Shown: positions 1 through 8,055 of the stretch, piece by piece
Numbering within the stretch: the stretch's first letter is position 1
Layout: every line of letters starts with the position of its first letter
Assembly (NCBI GenBank): GCA_001508155.1
Contig: LGFI01000005.1
Span: 1-64,000, forward strand
Length of the DNA: 64,000 nt
Direction of reading: 5' to 3'
From: Acetothermia bacterium 64_32
GTDB lineage: Bacteria > Bipolaricaulota > Bipolaricaulia > Bipolaricaulales > Bipolaricaulaceae
Position numbers and translations under genes: made by a program
Notes under the pieces: generated by a model
What the model was told of the DNA's origin: nothing
Seen by the model: the letters and a program-made list of their open reading frames with translations, nothing else
Database searches by the model: none

Positions 1-87
1 TGTATTACATAAAGCACCTTTCCAAGGGAACTTTGCCGCTAGGCAGGAAAACTTCAGCCCCGAGGGCTACTCACGCTAAACAAGTAC

Positions 88-214
88 CCAGCGGGGTCTT
101 ACCCCTCCCGCGCGCTATTTCAGCTAGGCTGTTGCCTTCCCATCTCTTGTTGGCCTCGGTCTTCACGGACGAGATCAGAATCCGCTCCCAGTCGCTTACT
201 ACACACCCCGCTGG
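88..214. repeat. 10-bp inverted repeat bounding an inverted segment
   Basis: ccagcggggt at 88-97 is the exact reverse complement of accccgctgg at 205-214. The 107 bp between them (98-204) read as D-aminoacylase only on the minus strand, while sequence from 205 reads as the same gene on the plus strand. The pair therefore looks like the recombination or chimera point of a small inversion. Confidence 0.75.
98..204 (-). pseudogene. Inverted internal fragment of N-acyl-D-amino-acid deacylase
   Basis: Read on the minus strand, this segment gives VVSDWERILISSVKTEANK followed by RWEGNSLAEIARGRGK, which is the middle of a D-aminoacylase (the W-x-R-I-x-I-S-S and EG-x-S-x-AEIA blocks of the family). 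If the segment is flipped back, its last codon joins in frame to TPLEAALDLL at 205, restoring continuous family sequence. It cannot be translated as part of the gene in its present orientation. It is either a real inversion or an assembly chimera at the end of a contig. The sequence at 1-87 shows no deacylase homology in any frame I could read. Confidence 0.7.
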
Positions 215-702
215 AAGCCGCCCTGGACCTCCTGGTGGAGGAGGAGCTCCAGGTGGACATGATCCGCTTTGGCCTCTCCGAGGACGACGTGCGGACGATC
301 ATGCGCCACCCTTGGGTGATGGTGGGCTCGGATGGCAGCGCCCTGGCACCCTATGGCTTGTTGGGCAAGGGGAAACCCCACCCGCGGAATTACGGCACCT
401 TCCCCCGGGTGCTCGGCCATTACGTACGCGAGGAAGGGGTACTGGGACTAGAGGTGGCGGTGCACAAGATGACCGGGCTGCCCGCCTGGCGGCTTGGCCT
501 TTGGGACCGGGGCGTTCTTCGACCTGGTTTCTGGGCCGATCTTGTCCTCTTTGACCCCGAACGCATCCGGGACCTGGCCACCTACACCGATCCCCACCGG
601 TACCCCGAGGGGATCGAGCTGGTGGTGGTAAACGGAGTGGTGACGGTGGAGGCTGGGGAGCACACCGGGGCCCGGGCCGGGCAAGTGCTAGCCCGCTGTT
701 GA
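205..702 (+). pseudogene. N-acyl-D-amino-acid deacylase (D-aminoacylase), 3' fragment
   Basis: This is the C-terminal third of a D-aminoacylase, an amidohydrolase-superfamily zinc enzyme that removes the acyl group from N-acyl-D-amino acids. Visible landmarks are VMVGSDG (metal-ligand Asp region), HPRNYGTFPRVLGHYVRE, KMTGLPAWRLGL, RGVLRPGFWADLVLFDP (the composite beta-domain found at the end of amidohydrolases) and the terminal VNGVVTVEAG. A full gene would be about 500 codons; the N-terminal metal-binding HxH part is absent from the window and the adjoining 107 bp are inverted. A GTG at 235 could start a 155-residue peptide, but it would have no complete active site. The neighbouring dppABC permease genes fit a former peptide or acyl-amino-acid catabolic locus. 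Confidence 0.8.
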
Positions 703-912
703 CCTCCACCTGGCTTTGGGGATGGGGAGCTCCAGCACGGTTACCAGCCCCGGCGGAGCGGACAGGACGTTCGGTATTGAGTTCACCACCACGGCCGCCG
801 TGGCGAGATCCCCGGGGAACGATCCGGTATGAGGGTTTCGAAGCTCGGTTTTTCCGGTGATCATGACCCGGTCACCTGGCTCCTTATTTCGAGGAACGCC
901 GCGAATCCCAGC
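688..912 (-). pseudogene. C-terminal remnant of an Ord/DapB-like amino-acid dehydrogenase
   Basis: The minus strand encodes 74 codons ending in TAG at 690-688. The sequence includes GDRVMITGKTELRNP, then GDLATAAVVVNSIPNVL and APPGLVTVLELPIPKA. The pattern GDxATxAxVVNxIPxVLxAPPGLxT is what I know from the C-terminus of 2,4-diaminopentanoate dehydrogenase and related dihydrodipicolinate-reductase-fold enzymes. Upstream, the matching frame stops at 913-915 (TGA), while a shifted frame continues with EVELGFAAFLEIRS, so there is also a frameshift near 885. The NAD-binding domain is missing. The 3' end overlaps the deacylase 3' end tail-to-tail by 15 bp. Confidence 0.55.
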
Positions 913-1087
913 TCAACTTCTCGACTCGGTATTGCACCAATCTGGGTGCTTCGGGCACGCCCCCTCCTTTCAGATTTCCCCGCGGAGGCGGGGTCCAGGA
1001 TGTCCCGCAGGGTATCTCCCAAGAGGTTGAGCGTAGGTTACAATGCAGGGCGTGTCCCCTCTCAATCCAGGCCAACTTGTCCTTACC
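703..1087. other. Degenerate intergenic region with gene remnants
   Basis: No intact gene lies between the deacylase fragment and dppC. Apart from the two minus-strand remnants described separately (dehydrogenase tail, DppC tail) I see no RNA gene or clear promoter. Local coding signal is broken by stops and frameshifts, as expected for decaying DNA. Confidence 0.6.
990..1035 (-). pseudogene. 3'-end remnant of a second dppC-like permease gene
   Basis: The minus strand reads TLNLLGDTLRDILDP, nearly the same as the last residues of the intact DppC just beyond it (FNLLGDGIRDILDP). The rest of that copy is gone. It directly precedes the dehydrogenase remnant, which suggests that a duplicated transporter/dehydrogenase locus collapsed here. 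Confidence 0.65.
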
Positions 1088-1933
1088 TTATCGCATCCGA
1101 GGATCAAGGATATCGCGGATACCGTCTCCAAGAAGGTTGAATCCCAGAACTGTCACCATGATCGCCAGGCCAGGGAAGGTAGACACCCACCACCCATGTG
1201 GCATGAAGTTACGGCCTTCGGATACCATAACCCCCCATTCCGGGGTGGGTGGTTGGGCCCCGAACCCCAGGAACCCCAGACCGGCTGCAGTGAGGATGAT
1301 ACCCCCCATGCTGATTGTCCCTTGAATGATCACTGGGCTTATCGCCATTGGGAGGATATGGCGAACGATGATCCTAAAACCACTTGCCCCCACCGCGCGA
1401 GCTGCTTCCACATAGTCCTCTTCCCGGACGGCAATTGCCCGGGAACGCGCCAGCCGGGCAAACACCGTCCAAGCACTAAACGAGATGGCTATGACCACGT
1501 TGGTCAGGCTGGGACCCAGGGCGGCGGCAATGGCCATTGCTAAGATCAGGCGAGGAAACGCCATGAAGATATCGGTTATCCGCATGAGCAAGTTGTCGCC
1601 GAAGCCTCCGACGTACCCAGCTAGGATCCCCACTGCAGTTCCGACTACCCCTGCGGTCAAAAGGATCAGCACTGCGATCCACAGGGAAATCCGGGTTCCG
1701 TAGAGGACTCGACTCAAGATATCCCGTCCCAGCCCGTCAGTACCCATGAGGTGAGCGGAACTAGGGGGGGCTAGTTTGTTGATGGGGTCCGTGGCAAAGG
1801 GGTCATGAGGGGCGATGTAAGGGGCCAGGATGGCCACCAGTACGAGGGTTACGATGATGACCAATCCGGTTATGGAAAGCGGATTGCGGATGATCTGGCG
1901 CCACACATCCCGCCAAGTGAGCCCCCGCATCAT
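1088..1933 (-). CDS. dppC: Peptide/nickel-type ABC transporter permease, DppC/OppC family
   Basis: Inner-membrane permease subunit (281 aa) of a family-5 ABC importer for peptides or similar solutes. An N-terminal membrane segment (residues about 20-42, LSITGLVIIVTLVLVAILAPYI) is followed by the family signature MGTDGLGRDILSRVLYGTR and five further helices. The EAA loop that docks the ATPase is EAARAVGASGFRIIVRHILP. It ends in LLGDGIRDILDPRMR, the normal family terminus. It starts at an ATG 6 bp after the dppB stop, so dppA-dppB-dppC form one minus-strand operon. No ATPase subunits (dppD/dppF) lie in the window; they must be elsewhere or shared. Substrate is not determinable from sequence. 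Confidence 0.93.
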   Translation of the reverse strand: MMRGLTWRDVWRQIIRNPLSITGLVIIVTLVLVAILAPYIAPHDPFATDPINKLAPPSSAHLMGTDGLGRDILSRVLYGTRISLWIAVLILLTAGVVGTAVGILAGYVGGFGDNLLMRITDIFMAFPRLILAMAIAAALGPSLTNVVIAISFSAWTVFARLARSRAIAVREEDYVEAARAVGASGFRIIVRHILPMAISPVIIQGTISMGGIILTAAGLGFLGFGAQPPTPEWGVMVSEGRNFMPHGWWVSTFPGLAIMVTVLGFNLLGDGIRDILDPRMR

Positions 1934-1939
1934 CCCCCC

Positions 1940-2947
1940 TTACACGTAACGTATCTTGGGGTTGAGGTACGCGTACAGGATATCTACCACGAGGTTTGAA
2001 CCGGAATAGAGCAGGGCCATGAACAACGCCACCCCCACAACGGCATTGAAGTCGATGGAAAGGAAGGCGTGGGTGGCGTAGCGTCCCAGTCCCGGCCATG
2101 CGAATACGGTTTCCGTCAGCACTGCCCCCTCTAGCAAGCTGGCAAGGCGGATGCCGATTATCGTGACCACGGGAAGCAAGGCGTTCTTGAACGCGTGTTT
2201 CATTACTACTGAGGTTTCCCGCAGTCCTTTCATTCGGGCCGTTTTCACGTACTCCTCACGCAGTACCTCCAGCATGCTGGAGCGAGTGATGCGGGTTATG
2301 GAAGCGGTGGACAGCCACCCCAAGGTGAAGGCAGGCATGATCAGGTGTTTTAAGTAACTGCCAAAAGCCGTCCAGTCACCAGCGATCAGGGAGTCAAGAA
2401 ACATGAACCCGGTTACACGGGGAGGGCGTGGGAGCCAGTAAGGGAGCTGGCCGGGGCCTGGAAGCCACCCTAGACTGTAGTAGAAGACCAGAAGTAAAAG
2501 AAGCCCTAACCAGAATGCAGGCATGGAGAGCCCGACGATCGCAAATACCCGGGCTGCGTGATCCACCACCTGTCCACTTCGCACAGCCGAGATCACACCC
2601 AAACCGATCCCCATGATCAGTCCGATAAGAAGTGCAGCCAACGCCAGCTCCACTGTGGCGGGGAAGAACTGTTTGATGTCCTGAAGTACCGGCCTGCGGG
2701 TTCGCAAGGAGACCCCCAGATCCCCCTGTGCGAGCCCAGCTAGATAGCGTATGTACTGAACGTAAATGGGTTTGTCAAGCCCCCAACGGGCTTTTTCCGC
2801 CTCAATGGCCTCAGGAGGGGCCTGAGGCCCCAGAATGGCCCCCACCGGATCCGCGGGGATCACTCGAGCCACAAAGAAGGTGATGGTCAACACTCCCCAT
2901 AGGACCACCACCATCCACGCCAACCGGCGCACGATGTACGCAAACAC
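1940..2947 (-). CDS. dppB: Peptide/nickel-type ABC transporter permease, DppB/OppB family
   Basis: Partner permease (335 aa) of DppC. The N-terminus YIVRRLAWMVVVLWGVLTI is the family's usual first helix; the periplasmic motif DPVGAILGPQAPPEAIEA follows, then a second block of helices and the EAA loop YVKTARMKGLRETSVVMKHA. The terminus FAWPGLGRYATHAFLSIDFN and the final LYAYLNPKIRYV are canonical. Start is a GTG (2947). A strong stem-loop (2996-3023) sits between it and the upstream binding-protein gene, a position that commonly lowers permease expression relative to the binding protein. Confidence 0.93.
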   Translation of the reverse strand: MFAYIVRRLAWMVVVLWGVLTITFFVARVIPADPVGAILGPQAPPEAIEAEKARWGLDKPIYVQYIRYLAGLAQGDLGVSLRTRRPVLQDIKQFFPATVELALAALLIGLIMGIGLGVISAVRSGQVVDHAARVFAIVGLSMPAFWLGLLLLLVFYYSLGWLPGPGQLPYWLPRPPRVTGFMFLDSLIAGDWTAFGSYLKHLIMPAFTLGWLSTASITRITRSSMLEVLREEYVKTARMKGLRETSVVMKHAFKNALLPVVTIIGIRLASLLEGAVLTETVFAWPGLGRYATHAFLSIDFNAVVGVALFMALLYSGSNLVVDILYAYLNPKIRYV

Positions 2948-2995
2948 TCAACCCCCCTGTTGATAGGTGCCGTTTGTGACTCTCGAACTGAAGAA

Positions 2996-3023
2996 GGGGC
3001 AGCCCTCACCAGAGGGCTGCCCC
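2996..3023 (-). terminator. Intercistronic stem-loop between dppA and dppB
   Basis: A perfect 12-bp stem (ggggcagccctc 2996-3007 with gagggctgcccc 3012-3023) with a 4-base loop lies 8 bp after the dppA stop codon. There is no following T-run on the minus strand, so it more likely stabilises the dppA 3' end or causes partial termination than a full stop. The same arrangement occurs in two other transporter operons of this window. Confidence 0.7.
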
Positions 3024-3031
3024 ACCCAGCG

Positions 3032-4609
3032 TCATCCGGTCTTGTAGACTCCCCAGAACTCGGTGAAGCTCTCCATGGGAGCCAGCTCTAACCCCTCTAC
3101 TACGCCTCTGGCATTGGCTTGAAGAAGCGGATAATAGAGGATAATGAATGGTCCTTTGTCCAGAACTCGGCGCTGGATCTCCTCATACATAGCACGGCGC
3201 TTGTCTGCATCCAACTCTTTGCCCGCTGCCTCTACCATGAAGGTGGTATCACAATCTACGTACATGTTCCTCCAGGCCAGTTGGCGTACAGGGGCTTCGG
3301 GGCCGGTAGTGCAACAGTGGGCAAACGGTTTGGCCAAAGCGTCGGGGTCGGCGTAGTCTACGCCCCAACCGGCAACAAGGAACGTGTGCTTCTGAGCCCG
3401 ATACAGCTCGTAGAACTGGGCGGACACCATTTGGGTAATGTTCACCTTGATTCCGATCTCGGCCAGGTCGGCCTGAACCTGGGTAGCTATTGCCACTCGG
3501 CGAGGATGGGTGGAGGAGAGCATCTCCACTTCAAATCCATCCGGGTAACCGGCTGCCTCAAGCAGGGCCTTGGCCCGTTCGGTGTCTTTGTAGTAAGGGG
3601 TGGCGGGAAGGTGCCCGAACATCCCTGCGGGGATGAAGGTCTGCCCGGGCACCGCTGCGCCTTTCTGGATACCGTAAATGATGGCATCGTAGTCGATCGC
3701 CCACCGAATGGCGTCTCGAACCAGCTCGTTGTCAAACGGGGGTCGGCCTGCATTCACGGCCAAGTACTCGATGCTCCACCCAGGGACCTCAATGACCTTG
3801 AAGTTGGGATTGTCCCTATACATGTCCACCTGCTCAGGCAATAGGTCCCACGCGATGTCGATATCCCCTTTGTCCAAGGCCAGTTTCTGAGCTGCGGGCT
3901 CAGGGATGTCCTGAATGATGATCCGCTTCACCTTCGCGGGGCCACGCCAGTACTCATCAAATCTCTCCAAGATGATCCGTTCGTTGGGGCTCCATTCCCG
4001 GAGGATGAATGGACCTGATCCTGCGTCGTTTTCCTTGAGCCACTGGTTGGCCCAGGGATCGTCCGGAGTTGCATGAGCCTTTACTACCTCGGGATCCACG
4101 ATCGAGCAAATCCCCTGAAAGCCCACCACAGACGCGATTATCAGTTCGGCCACTGGCTCCGTGGTGGTAATTGTGACCGTGTAGTCGTCCACCTTCTGAA
4201 TCATATCCGAATCTGGAACGTATTGGGAGAGAATCCAAATGGGGGCGAAGTTTAGGGCCAGGGAACGATGAAAGGAGTAGACTACCGCGTCTGCCGTCAC
4301 CTCGTTTCCGGAGTGGAACTTTGCGCCCCGGCGAAGATGGAAGGTCCAAGTAAGCCCATCCTCGGAAACCTCCCATGCCTCCGCCAAGCCGGGCCTGGCT
4401 ACCACTTCCCCGCCCTCCACGGTGATATTCACCAACGCATCATAGTACTGTTCGATGATCAAATTCGTAAACACCTCGTAGGCCCTTGCCGGATCGAGGT
4501 CAACGATGATGTCGGTTCGGGCGCCGATCACCAGGGTGTCCGGAGGAGGAGCACCCACCGCCACGCCTGCTGTCACTACCAAACCAAGCAGAACCCACAA
4601 TTTTCTCAT
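3032..4609 (-). CDS. dppA: Family-5 extracellular solute-binding protein (DppA/OppA type)
   Basis: Exported binding protein (525 aa) that captures the solute for the DppBC permease. The N-terminus MRKLWVLLGLVVTAGVAVGA is a clear signal peptide. The mature part has the family hallmarks: DTLVIGARTDIIVDLDPARA, WEVSEDGLTWTFHLRRGAKFHSG split over residues about 82-105, and LDADKRRAMYEEIQRRV near the end. Start was placed at the ATG 4609, since the GTG at 4618 lies inside the ribosome-binding site gggaggtg. First gene of the dppABC operon; AT-richer sequence upstream (4619-4690) contains TATA-like hexamers compatible with a promoter. Whether it binds peptides, acyl-D-amino acids or something else cannot be seen. 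Confidence 0.92.
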   Translation of the reverse strand: MRKLWVLLGLVVTAGVAVGAPPPDTLVIGARTDIIVDLDPARAYEVFTNLIIEQYYDALVNITVEGGEVVARPGLAEAWEVSEDGLTWTFHLRRGAKFHSGNEVTADAVVYSFHRSLALNFAPIWILSQYVPDSDMIQKVDDYTVTITTTEPVAELIIASVVGFQGICSIVDPEVVKAHATPDDPWANQWLKENDAGSGPFILREWSPNERIILERFDEYWRGPAKVKRIIIQDIPEPAAQKLALDKGDIDIAWDLLPEQVDMYRDNPNFKVIEVPGWSIEYLAVNAGRPPFDNELVRDAIRWAIDYDAIIYGIQKGAAVPGQTFIPAGMFGHLPATPYYKDTERAKALLEAAGYPDGFEVEMLSSTHPRRVAIATQVQADLAEIGIKVNITQMVSAQFYELYRAQKHTFLVAGWGVDYADPDALAKPFAHCCTTGPEAPVRQLAWRNMYVDCDTTFMVEAAGKELDADKRRAMYEEIQRRVLDKGPFIILYYPLLQANARGVVEGLELAPMESFTEFWGVYKTG

Positions 4610-4875
4610 CTGATACACCTCCCTGGTATAACTAATAGCCTATCGATGATTTATAATCCGTTCTCACCCCCCTTAACCCCTGCTGTATAAACCATGCTTT
4701 AGGCATTATACCACTAGATCGACTTGTGAGTGTGTGGTAGACTCCGGCATCACCCGGCAGACGCGATCACAAACGCGTTTGTTTAGCACCAGGACCCCCT
4801 CGAGGAGGTCCTCATAGAGGTGCCTGGCTTCACGTGTAATTAGCGGGCTGTTTGCCTGGCCAAAGCTGAATAGGC

Positions 4876-4881
4876 TATAAG
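4876..4881 (+). promoter_or_regulatory. Probable -10 box of sfsA (leaderless)
   Basis: TATAAG lies 8 bp before the GTG start of sfsA, which would place the transcription start at or next to the start codon. No ribosome-binding site is visible. Confidence 0.45.
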
Positions 4882-4889
4882 GGGATAGC

Positions 4890-5579
4890 GTGAGGGCCGG
4901 CATGGTGTGGGGGGAGTTCCTGGAGCGGCCAAGCCGGTTTTCGGTGTGGGTAAAGCTGAACGGCCGCCGGGAGCTTGTTCACCTGCCCAACCCAGGGAGG
5001 CTCCTTTCCATCCTCGTCCCCGGACGCCCCCTCCTTTTGCGGCCCGCAGCCGGAGGGCCCAGAAAAACCCGCTACACCGCGGTCGGGGCTGAGCTTGAGG
5101 GCATGCTCGTCTCCCTGGACTCCACCCTGCCCAACCGCTTCTTCCCCCAAGCTTTGGCCCTGGGCTTGATCCCGCCCCTGGCCGGCTGGACCCTGGCGGG
5201 GAAAGAGCCCCGGATGGGCGCCGGCCGGGCCGACTTCCTCCTCCGCCAGGGCGATGAAAAGATGCTAGTGGAGGTGAAGTCGGTGACCTGGGTGGAGGGA
5301 GGGGTGGCCCTGTTCCCCGACGCCCCCACCGCCCGGGGACGACGCCACCTAAAGGAACTCGCCCAAGCGGTGCGGGAGGGGAAGAGGGCCTCCCTGGCAT
5401 TCGTGGTACAGCGGCCGGACGCGGTCGCCTTCGGCCCCAGCCCCATCGACCCGGGTTTCGCCAAGGCCTTGAGGGAAGCCCTGGCCACGGGGGTTGAGGC
5501 CTTCGCCTTGGTGTGCTCGTTCGACGGAACACAGCTTGAGCTCGTGCGCTTCCTGGGCCGGACGGCCCTGCGCCTGTGA
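4890..5579 (+). CDS. sfsA: SfsA family DNA/RNA nuclease-like protein
   Basis: 229 aa, the usual SfsA length. The family combines an N-terminal OB-fold with a PD-(D/E)xK nuclease-like domain; E. coli SfsA was named for stimulation of maltose genes and binds nucleic acid. Visible signatures are HLPNPGRL (residues 31-38), RKTRYTAVGAELEG, the probable catalytic EVKSVTW with a preceding DFLLRQGDE, LFPDAPTARGRRHLKEL, and RPDAVAFGPSPIDPGFAKAL. GTG 4890 was kept as start because of the adjacent -10 box; an ATG at 4902 is possible. Single gene, convergent with the following minus-strand gene. Confidence 0.92.
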   Translation: MRAGMVWGEFLERPSRFSVWVKLNGRRELVHLPNPGRLLSILVPGRPLLLRPAAGGPRKTRYTAVGAELEGMLVSLDSTLPNRFFPQALALGLIPPLAGWTLAGKEPRMGAGRADFLLRQGDEKMLVEVKSVTWVEGGVALFPDAPTARGRRHLKELAQAVREGKRASLAFVVQRPDAVAFGPSPIDPGFAKALREALATGVEAFALVCSFDGTQLELVRFLGRTALRL

Positions 5580-5598
5580 TGTCCCAGTGCGGATGCCT

Positions 5599-6369
5599 TT
5601 ATTCGCTGGCGAAGTCCATCGCCCACACCTCTAGGGCCTCGGGCAGCGCATCAGGGCTCAGGACAACTTGGGAGGCCCCCGGTTTTTGAACCGGCCAGCC
5701 CTCTTCCTGTGCCAGGTCAATGAAAACCGAGAGCGGATCCAAGCCCCTCCAGGGGCAGTGGCCCTCGACGAAGTAGTGCATGGGGAGCACCACCTTCACT
5801 GTGGGAAGTTGTTTTATTACATCGATGGCCTCGGCCGCGTCGACGGTGTAGGCGCCCCCCACCGGGATCATGAGCACTTCCACGTCACCCAGGGCCGCCA
5901 CCTGTCCCTCGGTGAGGGGCCTTCCCAGGTCGCCAAGGTGGGCGAACCGGATCCCCCCGAGGTCGAAGGCGAAGAGGGACACCAACCCCTGGCCTCCACC
6001 GGTACGGGTGACATGAGTGGCCTCGATGAAGTCCACCACCAGCCAATCCGTGATCCGCCAGTGGCCCTCCTTCACCCGACCCGCCTTGTCAAACGGCCAC
6101 ACCAGGATGGGCTCCCCCAATACCCGATCCTCCTCCCCATAACACCAGGGGCAATGGTCGATGTGCCCGTGGGTGATGAGGACGACGTCGGCGGGCTTGG
6201 GCAGGCCGGGGTAGGGGACGTAGGTGGCGTAGGGGTCGATCATGACGGTCCCCTTTTCCGCCTCCACGGTGAAACAGGAGTGCCCAAGGTAGGTGATGGT
6301 AACGTCTTCGGCCAGGACCAAAGGTCCGAGGAGAAGCGCTAGGGTGCTCAGCATAAGAAGGCTGCGCAT
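5599..6369 (-). CDS. Exported metallo-beta-lactamase-fold hydrolase (UPF0173-like)
   Basis: 256 aa with a signal peptide (MRSLLMLSTLALLLGPLVLA) before the mature start near EDVTITYLGHSCFTVE. The metal site of the metallo-beta-lactamase fold is present: THGHIDH (HxHxDH), His in EATHVTRTG, Asp in AHLGDLGRP and His in LPMHYF. The layout matches the UPF0173/UlaG-like group of metal-dependent hydrolases, but the export signal is unusual for that group. Start ATG 6369 has the site ggaggtgag upstream; the GTG at 6378 is part of that site. Substrate unknown. Confidence 0.85.
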   Translation of the reverse strand: MRSLLMLSTLALLLGPLVLAEDVTITYLGHSCFTVEAEKGTVMIDPYATYVPYPGLPKPADVVLITHGHIDHCPWCYGEEDRVLGEPILVWPFDKAGRVKEGHWRITDWLVVDFIEATHVTRTGGGQGLVSLFAFDLGGIRFAHLGDLGRPLTEGQVAALGDVEVLMIPVGGAYTVDAAEAIDVIKQLPTVKVVLPMHYFVEGHCPWRGLDPLSVFIDLAQEEGWPVQKPGASQVVLSPDALPEALEVWAMDFASE

Positions 6370-6502
6370 GGGACTCACCTCCAGGCCATCCTACCACAGA
6401 AGGCACGTCTTTAACCAAACGGGGCCGGACGCCCATTGAGGGCCTTCATGGCGCGGAAGGCCGGGTTGCCGAGTGGGCCCGGCTGGGGTAGGTTTTGTCA
6501 CC

Positions 6503-6961
6503 ATGAAGATCGTGGCCCGCAATCGCCGTGCCCGGCACAACTACACCATCGAGGAGACCTACGAGGCCGGGATCGCCCTTACCGGCTCCGAGGTCAAGTC
6601 CGTCCGGGCCGGCCGCGTGTCCCTGGATGAGGGCTACGCCAAGGTGGAGGAGGGGGAGGTGTGGCTGTACGGGGTTCACATCGCCCCCTACGAGGCCAGC
6701 TCTTACTTCGGCCACGAGCCGGAGCGGCCGAGGAAGCTGCTTTTAAGCCGCAAGGAGATCTCCCGCCTCATCGGCAAGACGACCCGGGCCGGCTACACCC
6801 TGGTGCCGCTTTCCCTGTACTTCAACGAACGGGGCTACGCGAAGGTGGAGCTGGCCTTGGCCAAGGGCCGCACCAAGGTGGACAAGCGGCGCAAGCTCAT
6901 CGAGGAAGAGGAGGAGAGGCGCGCCCGCCAAGCGCTGAGGCGCTTCGAGCGGGGGGGCTAA
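6503..6961 (+). CDS. smpB: SsrA-binding protein SmpB
   Basis: 152 aa, the standard size. SmpB binds tmRNA and delivers it to stalled ribosomes for trans-translation. Conserved blocks are KIVARNRRARHNYTIEETYEAG at the N-terminus (given in part), LTGSEVKSVRAG, VWLYGVHIAPYE, and the C-terminal basic tail KGRTKVDKRRKL that enters the decoding site. Start chosen at the ATG 6503; the ORF could be extended 30 bp but loses family similarity. A TAGGTT hexamer at 6489-6494 with TTGCCG 17 bp further upstream suggests a leaderless start. No tmRNA gene is visible in the window. Confidence 0.95.
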   Translation: MKIVARNRRARHNYTIEETYEAGIALTGSEVKSVRAGRVSLDEGYAKVEEGEVWLYGVHIAPYEASSYFGHEPERPRKLLLSRKEISRLIGKTTRAGYTLVPLSLYFNERGYAKVELALAKGRTKVDKRRKLIEEEEERRARQALRRFERGG

Positions 6962-6970
6962 GACTGGGGT

Positions 6971-7972
6971 TCAGAATTGGGAAAGGAAACGCAGGTCGTT
7001 TTGGTAAAACAGGCGGATGTCCTCGATCCCCCAGCGTAGCATGGCCATCCTCTCTATCCCGAGGCCGAAGGCAAAGCCGGTGACCTCCTCCGGATCATAG
7101 CCTACCTCGGAGAGCACGGCCGGGTCCACCATCCCCGCTCCCATGATCTCCAGCCACTTCCCCCCGGGACGGCGGATGTGTACCTGGGCCGAGGGCTCGG
7201 TGAACGGGAAGAAGTCCGCCGAAAACCTCATCTCGTAGCCCGGCCCGAAGAACTTGCGCACGAATTCCTCAATTATCCACTTCAGGTTGGCCATGGTGAG
7301 GCCCCGCTCCACCCACAGCAGCTCCACCTGGTGGAACACCGGGGAGTGGGTGGCATCGGGGTTGTCCCGCCGGAAGCACCTGCCCGGGCAGATGATGCGC
7401 ACCGGGGGCCGCCGGGACTTCATCACCCTGATCTGCACCGGGGAGGTATGGGTGCGGAGAAGATGCGTGTCATCGATGTAAAACGAGTCCCACTCGTCCC
7501 GAGCCGGGTGGTCCTCCGGGATGTTCAGGGCCTCGAAGTTGTAGTAGTCCGTCTCAACCTCGGGGCCGCTTGCCACATCGAACCCCATCCGCATGAAGAT
7601 GTCCTCGATCTCAAGCCGCACTTGGGTGAGGGGGTGGAGACGGCCCACCGGCCGCCACCTCCCGGGCAAGGTTAGGTCGTAGGATTCGGCGGCCAGCTTC
7701 CTTTCCTCGGTTTCTTGGGCCAGCCGCGCCCCTTTCTCCTCAAGCTCGCTTAGGATCTCCTGCTTCAGGGAGTTGAGGAGCCGGCCTGCCTCGGCCCGGG
7801 CCCCTGGGGGGAGCTCCTTCAGGGCCGAAAAAAGCCGGGTCAGGGGGCCTTTTCTCCCCAGGAACCGGATCCGCACCTCCTCCAGGGCCTCAGGCCCCTC
7901 CAGGGCGGCCTTCGCCCTCTCCCAGGCGGCCCTGACCTCCTGCACCTTGCCTTCCAGCTCCTTCAGGTCCAC
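6971..7972 (-). CDS. pheS: Phenylalanine--tRNA ligase alpha subunit
   Basis: Class II aminoacyl-tRNA synthetase alpha chain (333 aa) that forms the alpha2-beta2 enzyme charging tRNA-Phe. The N-terminal coiled-coil (residues 1-85) is followed by the catalytic core: motif 2 region RCFRRDNPDATHSPVFHQ, the phenylalanine-pocket FTEPSAQVHI, WLEIMGAGMVDPAVL and motif 3 FGLGIERMAML. GTG start 7972 has a TATAAT box just 6 bp upstream, so the transcript is probably leaderless. The usual partner pheT is not adjacent; it is not in this window. Convergent with smpB, divergent from the Xaa-Pro peptidase. Confidence 0.96.
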   Translation of the reverse strand: MDLKELEGKVQEVRAAWERAKAALEGPEALEEVRIRFLGRKGPLTRLFSALKELPPGARAEAGRLLNSLKQEILSELEEKGARLAQETEERKLAAESYDLTLPGRWRPVGRLHPLTQVRLEIEDIFMRMGFDVASGPEVETDYYNFEALNIPEDHPARDEWDSFYIDDTHLLRTHTSPVQIRVMKSRRPPVRIICPGRCFRRDNPDATHSPVFHQVELLWVERGLTMANLKWIIEEFVRKFFGPGYEMRFSADFFPFTEPSAQVHIRRPGGKWLEIMGAGMVDPAVLSEVGYDPEEVTGFAFGLGIERMAMLRWGIEDIRLFYQNDLRFLSQF

Positions 7973-7978
7973 AGGCCG

Positions 7979-7984
7979 ATTATA
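7979..7984 (-). promoter_or_regulatory. -10 box of pheS (leaderless)
   Basis: On the minus strand TATAAT (7984-7979) is 6 bp upstream of the pheS GTG. A TTGTCA-like -35 lies near, with a short 14-bp spacer. It shares the intergenic space with the divergent peptidase promoter. Confidence 0.55.
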
Positions 7985-7997
7985 CCCAGAAAACGCT

Positions 7998-8026
7998 TTG
8001 ACAACGGTTTTTCTCTTGCATAAAAT
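7998..8026 (+). promoter_or_regulatory. Sigma70-like promoter of the Xaa-Pro peptidase gene
   Basis: TTGACA (7998-8003), 17-bp spacer, TAAAAT (8021-8026). The transcript would carry a leader of about 23 nt with gaaagggg as ribosome-binding site before the ATG 8056. Confidence 0.75.
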
Positions 8027-8055
8027 GGATGTAACCTAAGCAGAAAGGGGATGGA

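Noticed and set aside
4706-4903. 65-codon minus-strand frame between dppA and sfsA
   Set aside because: No ribosome-binding site, no recognisable domain, and it overlaps the sfsA promoter and start.
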